A stretch of 64,000 bases of DNA from Pycnococcus provasolii (Eukaryota > Chlorophyta > Pseudoscourfieldiophyceae > Pseudoscourfieldiales > Pycnococcaceae): positions 434,001 to 498,000 of the forward strand of contig OW568876.1 in the NCBI GenBank assembly GCA_938743325.2, written 5' to 3'. Positions 17,067-25,338 of the stretch are shown one piece after another. A model generated the notes under the pieces. It made no database searches. It was not told the origin of the DNA and saw nothing but the letters and a program-made list of their open reading frames with translations. A program made the translations under genes and the position numbers. Numbering within the stretch: the first letter of the stretch is position 1; each line of letters opens with the position of its first letter.

Positions 17067-18122
17067 CTAGCTGCTGCGGCGACTTGCCCTCATGCTCGAC
17101 AGTACCTCGAATATTACCGGGACTACGCTAACGAGCACAATGAGTAGCATCGCAATGGAGAAATTATTCTTGACGATTGGCAAATTCCCAGCGAAGTATC
17201 CTAGACCTGTGAAGCCAAACACCCATATGGCTGCGCCGCCAACGTTGAAAGCCGCAAATTTGCTGTATGCCATGCGCGCAACTCCCGCGACGAACGGCGC
17301 GAAAGTGCGCACGATGGGAACGAAGCGTGCGAGCACCACAGCCTTGCCTCCGTACTTGTCGTAGAATGCCTCCGTGTTTGCGACAGGCTTCGCTAACGTC
17401 TTGGGGTACCGCTCGACGAGAACGCGTCCGAAGTACTTGCCAATGGCGTAGTTCACGGCGTCGCCGAGCACGGCGGCGGCAAAGAGCAGCGGTGCAAGCA
17501 GTGTGAGCTGAAAGACTCCTTTAGCCGCAAAGGCGCCGCACGCGAAGAGTAGGGAGTCGCCGGGCAGAAACGGGGTGACCACGAGTCCCGTCTCGGCGAA
17601 CACGATGGCGAAGAGGATGGCGTACGTTAGACCTCCGTACTCCGTTGCGACGCTGGCGAGGTGCTTGTCGAAGTGCAGGACGAACGAAATGATGCCCGAC
17701 AGCGCAGAGGATGACGATGCGGCTGTGGTTGTCGCAGCGGTCGCACTCGCGAGCGCATGCGATAGCGGCGTTGAGACTGCGAGAACGAGTGCGGCCACCA
17801 GACAAGCAAGTAACGCCTTTGCAGGTCCTCCCCCTCTGCGAACCTTTGCGACTACCATTGCCGCATTAGCACCCATGTTGTCACGCTGTTGGCGCTGCCC
17901 GTGCTCCAGCACTCCTGATTGTGCTGGTCCTGGAGCGTCCGACTGTGCCGTGCACACGTGCGAAATTGTTGCCCGCCCACTCACTTGGCGACAAGCACGA
18001 GTAGCCTTGTTGTGGGCACGTGCTGGTACACGCCATGCCCTCCTGCATGCTTGGACTTTGGCGTACGCCGCAGACGACGACGACGGCGGCGGCGCCTTCC
18101 CGTTCACGCGGACGCCACGCAT
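17067..18122 (-). CDS. DedA/VTT-domain membrane protein, probably plastid
   Basis: DedA (SNARE-associated/VTT) family integral membrane protein, 351 residues from ATG 18122. The family domain occupies about residues 145-325: GLTYAILFAIVFAETGLVVTPFLPGDSLLF, GDAVNYAIGKYFGR and ARFVPIVRTFAPFVAGVARM, with the conserved E...PGDS and R..P..R...P..AG residues present. About 110 residues of Arg/Ala/Ser-rich leader with a hydrophobic segment (ALLACLVAALVLAV) precede it, fitting plastid or thylakoid import. Bacterial relatives are lipid scramblases or transporters; the cargo here is unknown. In tandem with the SET gene and followed by the recurrent 3' element. Confidence 0.85.
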   Translation of the reverse strand: MRGVRVNGKAPPPSSSSAAYAKVQACRRAWRVPARAHNKATRACRQVSGRATISHVCTAQSDAPGPAQSGVLEHGQRQQRDNMGANAAMVVAKVRRGGGPAKALLACLVAALVLAVSTPLSHALASATAATTTAASSSSALSGIISFVLHFDKHLASVATEYGGLTYAILFAIVFAETGLVVTPFLPGDSLLFACGAFAAKGVFQLTLLAPLLFAAAVLGDAVNYAIGKYFGRVLVERYPKTLAKPVANTEAFYDKYGGKAVVLARFVPIVRTFAPFVAGVARMAYSKFAAFNVGGAAIWVFGFTGLGYFAGNLPIVKNNFSIAMLLIVLVSVVPVIFEVLSSMRASRRSS

Positions 18123-18425
18123 GTGTCCAGACTTGTGGACTGGTCTGTGGATAGGCGCCGTTATCCCAACAAAACCGGGATTTTTTTAGGTGGTATTTTT
18201 GGGTGTGCAAAAGTGGGGGTTTGTAGCCTACCAAATACCAAAATGACACGTCAGACGACCTGGTCAGACGTCTCCCAGAAGGTCTTGAGTCAAATCAAAT
18301 ATTTTTTACTGTAAGTATGTCACAAAAACAAAAAATAAACATCGTCGATCCCAACCTCATAACTAACTACCGACGGGTATTTATCTCACACACCGACCTA
18401 CTGTACTGTACCTCCTCGTACGTGT
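18123..18425. other. Intergenic DedA/SET genes
   Basis: AT-richer spacer, with TACTGTACTGTACC near 18399-18412. No gene seen. Confidence 0.45.
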
Positions 18426-21400
18426 CTAGTTCAGCCACTTGCGGCAATTGCTACTTCCACAGTAGCACGCCATCTTCTCAGGACCTGGCTCCTCGTTCAG
18501 CTGGTAGTCATACGTGATCTCCTCGTCCACGCTGATCGAGCGCAGCGCGTACACGACAATCTTGCACCCATGCTCAATGCGAGCACCGCAGCTGGGATCG
18601 CATGAGTGGTTGATGAAGCGCGCGGCGTTGCCAAGGTGCATCGCATCAACAACCAAGTCGTCGTTGATGCGAAACAGGTACGTCGACTCGCAGCCGCCTC
18701 CGTTTTGGTGATGCAGTGCACTGGCTGCCATCACGCTGTCTTTGCTGGGAGCGCAGCCTGCTCCAACTGGCCACGACATGTGCATCGATCGAAGGATACG
18801 CGATCCAAAATTCATGGAAGCGTCGCCGGCGGGTGTTGACGACGATGCTAGCCACGAAGGGTAGCGGCAGCACGGTCCGAAACACACGAACGACGAGGAC
18901 GCGCTCACATGTGTTGTGCATGTTTCGCCGTTGCGCATCGCGGCATGTGCAGCAACGTGAGTAGCAAGGATGTGGTCGCGCCTCTCCTCCATGCGTCGCT
19001 CGCGTACATCCGCCACCGTGTTGCGGATCAGCTCGCCCGTGTACTCCGCGACGATCTCGCCCATCGCGAACGGCGTCGAGGCGTACAGGCCAAGCCCGGC
19101 TATGCCGCTCGCACCAACGTACGTGCGCACGCGGCTCGCGCGGCTTGCCTGTAGCACGGACTCGAACGTCGTCAACCCAGGCGCCGCCGCTGCCGCCGCC
19201 GCCGTCGTCGTCTGGGCCAACGCGGCGGGCAGTGGCGGTGGACCAGCCCTCAGGTTGAACGCAGAGGCACCAAGACATGCACCAACCGCGGGTTGCAGAG
19301 CCTCGCTTTCCACGCTTTTTGTCGCGCGTACGCCGACGCCGATCATGCGAGCGACTCTTCCGCATGTCCTTGTCGAGGGCTCCATCTCCTGCTGATTGGG
19401 TCTCCAGCTCGCGTGCGTGTGCTTGTGCACGAGCAGTGCGGTCGTGCTCAAGGCTCTCGCGCACGGCGGTTGTGCCACCTCGTCTGACACTGGCACCTCG
19501 TGCTGCAGCAGCATACTCGGCAGCTCTGGAACTTGGCGACGTCCCGGCTCTCCGGCATCTTCATCAGCGGCGACGCCGCCGTCATACGTCTGCGCCGTTC
19601 CACGCACTCCCCAGCCATTCTTGCCTCGCGCGAGCCTCGTTCCTCTGCGGAGCTGCGCAGGCGTCCACGTGCGGTGCTTCTCGCACGTGGACGAGAAGGT
19701 GAGGGTGCCTTCCTTGCCCATGTCGCAGCGCAGAAGGCCCTTGCTTTTCATCAGTGCACACCGAGGATGGTACGCCACCGCGCACTTCTTGTGGCTGCAC
19801 TGGATTGGCACCCCAACTCCCACCGCGCGTTGGCAGTACACACACTTCAGGGCGGATATTGCAAACTTGTTGAATCTGGGCAGGCCGAAGTGGCTCATTG
19901 TCAGCGGATTGTCGGTTCGGATGCGCTGGGTCCACAGCGCGCACGTCGTGTGGACCCACTCACGGTGTGAAAGGTTGGCATCTTTCGGATGCACCGGCGT
20001 CCACTCGTCGGCGCGTTCCTTACTTCCTGCGTCGGTGGTATTGCCAGAGAACGAGTCATCACGAGCAGCTACGAGCTGCGCACCTGCTGCCGCGGTGCGG
20101 AGCGCCACGGAGCGCATTTGCGCGGGAGCCTCGTCCAGCGCCTTATTCAGATGAGTGGCAAGCTGGCGTGCCGCCTGCGTTCCAAGGTCGAGTTGCGCCA
20201 TCGGGCCGCCACTGAGCAGGCAGATGGCGCACACCTTCGGTGGTTGGGCCGCCGCGTCTGAGGGCCCGGCAGCCTGCGCAACACGCTCGTCGTGCGAACA
20301 GGCGTGGCACAGCCAAGCGGCGGACGAGAGGTCCTGCACGCCGTAGCACGCCTGGTGCACGTGAATGCCGCACCGATCGCACGACACGATGCGATTGCCG
20401 GGGCAGCTGCCGCCATGTCCGCACACCTCGCACAAAGGGGTACCGCTGCCGCCGCTGTTGTTGTTGCCGCTGGTAGCTGCGTCCATCGCAACGGGTGCAC
20501 CATTTCCCTCAAGCGCCACCAACGATTTCGTGTACATGTTGAGCGGTGGAACCTCAACTAGAGCACACGGCGCTGGAGGCAGTGGCGGCGTTGGCACTTT
20601 GCCGCGTCGCGTCGCATCCGTTGCCGTTGCCGTCGTTTCAGGCGCCGGAAAGTGCCTGCGGCATGGTCTCGGCCTGTTATTTGTATTTTGGTAAATGCCG
20701 CACGCGTTGCACAGTACCTTGCTCGTCTTGCGGCACCTCCGCCAGGTTGGGGTAGAGTCCGTGCCGCAGTTCTCGCATCGGCACTTCCAGGAGTTCGTGC
20801 CGGCCAGTCCAGGAGATATGTCCTGTTCACGCGGCGGTGGTGGTAGTGGCGCAGGTGCCGCCGCGGTCACTTCGACCCTGCGCTTTTTCACGGGTCGTGC
20901 AGTGACGCTCATCATCGTCGGCGATGGCGCCTCCTCTCCATCCGCCGCATCGCGCATATGCCAGGTTGACACACTCTCCGACGTATCGTTGATGCGCAGG
21001 ACGTATCTCCATCCGGTGGAGCGTCGAGGTTCCTCGAGTCCCATGTGAGCGAGATACTGCGTGGGTTGGAAGAAACCTGCCAATCTGTCACTCGTGCGCT
21101 TTTGCCTGCAGGTATCGCAAAAGCACAGGATTCGCTCGTCGTTGCGCCTAAAATACAGCACGGCTGCGTGACCTTCCGTGGATGTGTGCACGGCAACAAT
21201 GGCAGGATGGTTGGCATCCTTGGCGTGTTGCGTGGCAGCGATTGTTGCGCACGCTTGCTGTCCCGCGCCTCTGCTGCTGCTGCTGCTGCTGCTGCTGTCC
21301 ACGGCACCGTTCACGAATGGCAGTCGGTGCAGTCGGCGCACGAGTCGCGAGACTCGCCTTTCTTCGTTGTTCTCCTCTTCCGGAACGTGCGTTACTTCAG

Positions 21401-21716
21401 CGGGTCGTTTTTTGACAAGGCGTGGTAGTGCGAGAGGCGGCTCGACGACGTGTACACGCACGGCACTTTTCAACCTGTGAGCAATGAGAGCGATATTCCC
21501 AAACGACTCGTCGAGCGAAGGAATCATCACGCGTCCATGAGCGGCGAAATTACCTTTGGGAGCGGCGTCGCACACCATCAAATCAGCAAAGGAGAGCTGA
21601 GCCTCATGGCGTCTTGACTGATCCATCCCTATCCCTGTAGACGCTCCATGCTTATTATGTTTCTCAAGTTGAGATTGCACTAAATTAAAGAGTGCCCCAT
21701 TGGCGACGGGCGCCAT
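18426..21716 (-). CDS. Trithorax-like histone methyltransferase with GATA finger, PHD, extended PHD and SET
   Basis: Predicted histone H3 lysine methyltransferase, 1096 residues from ATG 21716. Order: poly-Ser at 141-148; a Cys-containing block (FCDTC...YLAHMG) at 198-240; a GATA-type zinc finger at 314-350 (CENCGTDSTPTWRRC, LCNACGIY); a PHD finger at 429-473 (CEVCGHGG, SCDRCGIHVHQACYG); an extended PHD at 496-690 (CAICLL, WVHTTCALW, CSHKKCAVAYHPRCA); SET from 863 (GLGLYAS, GEIVAEYTGE, RFINHSCDPSC, EEITYDYQ) and post-SET CYCGSSNC at 1083-1090. PHD-ePHD-SET is the plant ATX layout; the GATA finger is an unusual addition. About 98 residues interrupt SET between RRMEERRD and YLFRINDD; this could be a surface insertion or a retained in-frame intron. 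No PWWP or FYR domain recognised. Confidence 0.9.
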   Translation of the reverse strand: MAPVANGALFNLVQSQLEKHNKHGASTGIGMDQSRRHEAQLSFADLMVCDAAPKGNFAAHGRVMIPSLDESFGNIALIAHRLKSAVRVHVVEPPLALPRLVKKRPAEVTHVPEEENNEERRVSRLVRRLHRLPFVNGAVDSSSSSSSSRGAGQQACATIAATQHAKDANHPAIVAVHTSTEGHAAVLYFRRNDERILCFCDTCRQKRTSDRLAGFFQPTQYLAHMGLEEPRRSTGWRYVLRINDTSESVSTWHMRDAADGEEAPSPTMMSVTARPVKKRRVEVTAAAPAPLPPPPREQDISPGLAGTNSWKCRCENCGTDSTPTWRRCRKTSKVLCNACGIYQNTNNRPRPCRRHFPAPETTATATDATRRGKVPTPPLPPAPCALVEVPPLNMYTKSLVALEGNGAPVAMDAATSGNNNSGGSGTPLCEVCGHGGSCPGNRIVSCDRCGIHVHQACYGVQDLSSAAWLCHACSHDERVAQAAGPSDAAAQPPKVCAICLLSGGPMAQLDLGTQAARQLATHLNKALDEAPAQMRSVALRTAAAGAQLVAARDDSFSGNTTDAGSKERADEWTPVHPKDANLSHREWVHTTCALWTQRIRTDNPLTMSHFGLPRFNKFAISALKCVYCQRAVGVGVPIQCSHKKCAVAYHPRCALMKSKGLLRCDMGKEGTLTFSSTCEKHRTWTPAQLRRGTRLARGKNGWGVRGTAQTYDGGVAADEDAGEPGRRQVPELPSMLLQHEVPVSDEVAQPPCARALSTTALLVHKHTHASWRPNQQEMEPSTRTCGRVARMIGVGVRATKSVESEALQPAVGACLGASAFNLRAGPPPLPAALAQTTTAAAAAAAPGLTTFESVLQASRASRVRTYVGASGIAGLGLYASTPFAMGEIVAEYTGELIRNTVADVRERRMEERRDHILATHVAAHAAMRNGETCTTHVSASSSFVCFGPCCRYPSWLASSSTPAGDASMNFGSRILRSMHMSWPVGAGCAPSKDSVMAASALHHQNGGGCESTYLFRINDDLVVDAMHLGNAARFINHSCDPSCGARIEHGCKIVVYALRSISVDEEITYDYQLNEEPGPEKMACYCGSSNCRKWLN

Positions 21717-22270
21717 TTCTTGGTTGGGCGCGCACTGTACCTTGACTTGAATTCTTCTGGGGCGTGCGGGGGGGGGACAAAACCAAAAAAACAGTCTGCT
21801 TTGCTGATCTGGGGGGGGGGATGAAGGGACTTCAACCAGTCACGAGTGGTGTTTTTGAGGGGACGTTTTGACGGATCCAGATCCACGGATTCGGGGAATT
21901 GGAATGGGGGTTTGATTTCGGGGTTGGGAGGATGGCGAAACAACGGAGGTAAACAACATCATGGTCGGAATGGTCGGAATGATCACAACTGCTTTCGATT
22001 TCAAGGGGCTTGGGTTAGGGGGGTACGGCTTTCCGGTTCGGGTTTCTACGCATAGTCTATGTAAGAGGAGAAGGAGGAGGTGTTAGGGTTACTAATTAGG
22101 GTTGTTAGGGTTAGGGTGTTAGGGTTAGGGTTACGTGCTTTCTTTCTTTTTTTCCCCCCTTTGCTTTTGTGTTTCTTTTGGCTGGTTCTTTTTTCCCTTT
22201 TTATTAGTCTATCTTATCATTTCCCGTCGTCGTTTTTGGGAACACAAGAGTTTGGTAACTTCTTCAACCC
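21717..22270. other. Divergent promoter between SET and SulP genes
   Basis: Contains two G-runs (21769-21777 and 21811-21820), then the TTAGGG array listed separately and a long T/C-rich tract at 22136-22200. No gene seen. Confidence 0.5.
22013..22132 (+). repeat. TTAGGG-type repeats upstream of SulP gene
   Basis: One unit near 22014 and an interrupted array at 22082-22132, TTAGGG on the sense strand of the transporter gene 140 bp downstream. Confidence 0.85.
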
Positions 22271-25200
22271 ATGAACATGAAGAAGGTTGCTGTTGTGTCG
22301 TCAATGTCGTCGCCTTCTGGTGGTGGTGGTGGTGGTGGTGGTGGTGGTGGTGGTGGTGGTGGTGGTGGTGGTGGTAAACGTCCTCGGCCGTTTCGGTTTC
22401 GGTGTAGCTTATTAAGGGTTCATAGGACTACGGAGCCTACGGAGCGATATGGTGAGCGATATGATGGACATCCATGGAGAAGATCAAGGGTTGGTCTGGT
22501 TGCCATGAGTCATGTTCATGCATCTGGTGACTTGTGTCTTGCTGCACGTCCTCTCTCTTCTGGTGCACCTGGTGGTGACGACTCGCCGAAGAAGACATCT
22601 TTATCTTTATCTCGCAGCACGACAAAGAGACAGTCTTTGTCTCGCCCTCACAGGCTCGCATTCCTGAGCCTCAAGAGAACAACATCCATGGATACGACAT
22701 CCAGGAGGAGTTTTAGGTGTGCAGCATCATCCACGTCGTCAACAGTACCGTCAACTCCAGACAAATTGTCGAATGATGATAAAGGTGGAGGAGGAGCAGG
22801 AGGTAATGGAGGAGGTAATGGAGGATTCGCCATCGACGCCAGCGGCATTCTCGCAGGCCTAACGACGTCCGTCAGCTCTGTCGTATTCTCTATCAGCTTC
22901 GCCACGCTCATATACTCCGGACCAGGGGCGCCCGACGACGCACTCAGCCGGGGCGTCGACGTCTGCCTATTCAGCAGCGCGGTGGCTGCGTTCGGGCTTG
23001 GTATCGCAAGCAGGTTCAGCGGCGCCATCGGCGAGATGCAGGATGGACCAAGCGCTCTCAGCGGGCTCATCGCCGTGCGCATCTTCGCCGACGAATCGCT
23101 TTCTGACACTGCCAAGGTTGCGACACTAGAGGCTTGCCTTCACCTTGCGACGCTAGGAACGGCCGCTGCCCTCGCATTCCTCGGCACGCTGCGCCTTGGA
23201 AGCCTCGTGCGCGTCATACCAAGCCCCGTGCTTGGCGGGTTCCTCGCGGGCACTGGGTGGGTGCTTCTGTGCGGCTCGTACAAGGTGATGACAGGCCTTT
23301 CAGCAGACTTTGATGGCATCTCGCAAGGTATCAACAACCCGGACATCTTCTGGCTCGAGGTCGTGCCTGGCATAGCCTTCGGAGCGAGCCTCGCGTGGGC
23401 GCGTGACGTCTTCAAGTCCAGGTGGATCGTGCCCGCGTGGGTCATATGCGGCATCGCGACCTGGTACGCCGCGGCGCTAGTAATTGGCGGACGGTCACCC
23501 GCCGATCTCCTTGACGCCGGCGTTCTGCTGGGGCCGCTGCCACTGCCCACGGGCGCTGCGGCGGCTAACGCCCTACCGCTTGGCATCCCCACGCCTCTCT
23601 GGTTCGACCCGGAGCGATTCGCGGCGGTCGACTGGGCGTACGTTTTGAGAAGCTTGCCCGATCTGGCGACCATAACGGCACTCGCCGTTACAGGCATGCT
23701 GCTGAACGTGTCCGGTATCGAGCTTGCGTGCGGCCGTGACGCAAATGTGTCTTACGAAATGCAGGCGAACGGACTTACGAATCTAGTCAGCTCTGCGTCG
23801 GGAGCTCTTGTTCACTACCCTGGCCTGGCAAGCACGAAGCTCGCTTTTGAGACCATCTCAGGAGGCTCCGATGAGGCGGCGGCGCGAGATCGGCGTGTGT
23901 TTCCCTCACCGGGGATCGTCACCGGAGCGATTTATATGCTCATCCTCGCGCTGCATCCAGATGCAATAAACTACCTGCCCCGCTCGATCGTTGGGGGCAT
24001 TTTACTCTCTCTCGGCATCTCCTTCTTCTACGAGTGGGCCATCCAGGGCGCAACTCGCCTGCCTCGTCCCGAGTATGCGGTTGTGATCATTATTCTCGTT
24101 GCCATAGCCCTGTTTGGCTACCTGCCCGGCGTTGCCGTTGGCGTCGTGTCGGCGTTCGTCGTCTTCGTGGCTGACTACAGCCGCGTTCCTATCGTGCGAT
24201 TTCCATTCGAACTTGGCGGCCCAAACCCTCTCTTCAGCTCCAAATCGCGGTCGAAATTCGAACGTGCGGCTCTGCAGTCAAATGGTCAGTCGGCATACGG
24301 GCTGGTCTTGCAGGGCTACATTTTCTTCGGTACCGCATTTCGACTGCTCGAGCAGATCAGGTCGAGGCACACGAGCTTGGTCGAGGAGACCGGAACGGGC
24401 ATTCGGTGGCTCGTTCTCGACTTCCGCTACGTCGTCGGCATCGACGGTAGCGCAATCAGCGCTATCAACAAGATCCGCAACTTCGCGATTGAGAACGACG
24501 TTACCATCGTGCTAACAGATATGAGAACCGCCGTTGGGGTTGATCGCGTTGTGGCTGTTATCGTCTCGGGCGAGGATTTGACCGCGGGCCTTCGCGAAAT
24601 TGCGGTGAGCGAGAAGCAGCAAGAGAAGGAGTACTGGAATGAGGTTCTCAAATTCGCGGAGACGGAGCGCCGGGAGAACAAGCAGAACAGGCTGAGAGTC
24701 AAGGTGCTTCCTGAGCTCGACAATGGGCTTCAATACGTCGAGGCGAAGATTCTGGCAGAGAGTGTTCCTCTATTCATGCAGAACGGGGGTCTCAGCGGAC
24801 CTCAGCTGACACTCCAGGCGATTGTCAGCGCAGTAGGAAGGACAGACGAGCAGCGGGCGCAATTCCAGAATTGCTGGAGTGAGGTTGAGTTCAATGAGGG
24901 CGACGTGGTTTGTCGGCGAGGTGACGTAGCTGACATCATATATTTTATCGAGTCGGCAGAGGTCCAGGCGCTTTGGGCTCCAAATGTGACAATTGAAATC
25001 AACCACAACTTCCTAGGTGCCGCTGGCTTCTACTCTACGAGCGGCTTCGGCGCGGTGCGTTTCGCGGATGTGGTTGTGACTCGCAGCGGTCGCGGCTACA
25101 AGATCAGCGCAGAAGCATTGCGCGATCTCGACACAGAAGCTCCATCTCTCACCAGCAGGTTCCATCGCATCATGGCTGCTCATCTTGCGGACACGCTCAT

Positions 25201-25288
25201 CAGCCGCAACAAGGTGCTCGCTCAGTATCAGGATAATGAGAAGCAGGATGATAATCCTACACAGCTCGATTCCCCAGATTTGTCCTAA
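22271..25288 (+). CDS. SulP/SLC26 anion transporter with STAS and cyclic-nucleotide-binding-like domains
   Basis: Membrane transporter of 1005 residues from ATG 22271. Residues 17-36 are a run of about 19 Gly from a (GGT)n tract, followed by ~130 Arg/Ser-rich residues that may form a leader. The SulP membrane domain covers about 187-643 (GFLAGTGWVLLCGSYKVMTG, NVSGIELACGRDANVSYEMQ, YLPGVAVGVVSAFVVFVADY). A STAS domain follows at 667-757 (GYIFFGTAFRLLEQIR, LVLDFRYVVGIDGSAISAI). A cNMP-binding-like fold lies at 863-953 (FNEGDVVCRRGDVADIIYFIES). SulP-STAS-cNMP proteins are known from fungi (vacuolar basic amino acid type) and algae, so sulfate is not assured as substrate. The recurrent 3' element follows immediately. 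Confidence 0.9.
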   Translation: MNMKKVAVVSSMSSPSGGGGGGGGGGGGGGGGGGGKRPRPFRFRCSLLRVHRTTEPTERYGERYDGHPWRRSRVGLVAMSHVHASGDLCLAARPLSSGAPGGDDSPKKTSLSLSRSTTKRQSLSRPHRLAFLSLKRTTSMDTTSRRSFRCAASSTSSTVPSTPDKLSNDDKGGGGAGGNGGGNGGFAIDASGILAGLTTSVSSVVFSISFATLIYSGPGAPDDALSRGVDVCLFSSAVAAFGLGIASRFSGAIGEMQDGPSALSGLIAVRIFADESLSDTAKVATLEACLHLATLGTAAALAFLGTLRLGSLVRVIPSPVLGGFLAGTGWVLLCGSYKVMTGLSADFDGISQGINNPDIFWLEVVPGIAFGASLAWARDVFKSRWIVPAWVICGIATWYAAALVIGGRSPADLLDAGVLLGPLPLPTGAAAANALPLGIPTPLWFDPERFAAVDWAYVLRSLPDLATITALAVTGMLLNVSGIELACGRDANVSYEMQANGLTNLVSSASGALVHYPGLASTKLAFETISGGSDEAAARDRRVFPSPGIVTGAIYMLILALHPDAINYLPRSIVGGILLSLGISFFYEWAIQGATRLPRPEYAVVIIILVAIALFGYLPGVAVGVVSAFVVFVADYSRVPIVRFPFELGGPNPLFSSKSRSKFERAALQSNGQSAYGLVLQGYIFFGTAFRLLEQIRSRHTSLVEETGTGIRWLVLDFRYVVGIDGSAISAINKIRNFAIENDVTIVLTDMRTAVGVDRVVAVIVSGEDLTAGLREIAVSEKQQEKEYWNEVLKFAETERRENKQNRLRVKVLPELDNGLQYVEAKILAESVPLFMQNGGLSGPQLTLQAIVSAVGRTDEQRAQFQNCWSEVEFNEGDVVCRRGDVADIIYFIESAEVQALWAPNVTIEINHNFLGAAGFYSTSGFGAVRFADVVVTRSGRGYKISAEALRDLDTEAPSLTSRFHRIMAAHLADTLISRNKVLAQYQDNEKQDDNPTQLDSPDLS
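22319..22375 (+). repeat. (GGT)19 trinucleotide repeat encoding poly-Gly
   Basis: Uninterrupted GGT triplets inside the N-terminus of the SulP gene, likely length-polymorphic. Confidence 0.9.
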
Positions 25289-25322
25289 GACTGCGTAATG
25301 CAATGTACTTTACTTTTTACTG
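25289..25322 (+). promoter_or_regulatory. Recurrent 3' element, short copy (after SulP gene)
   Basis: GTAATGCAATGTACTTTACT at 25295-25314 matches copy 1 (GTAATGAAGTGTACTTTACT) at 18 of 20 positions. It fills most of the 50 bp between two convergent stop codons. Confidence 0.65.
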
Positions 25323-25338
25323 GTCAAATGCCACTCGC

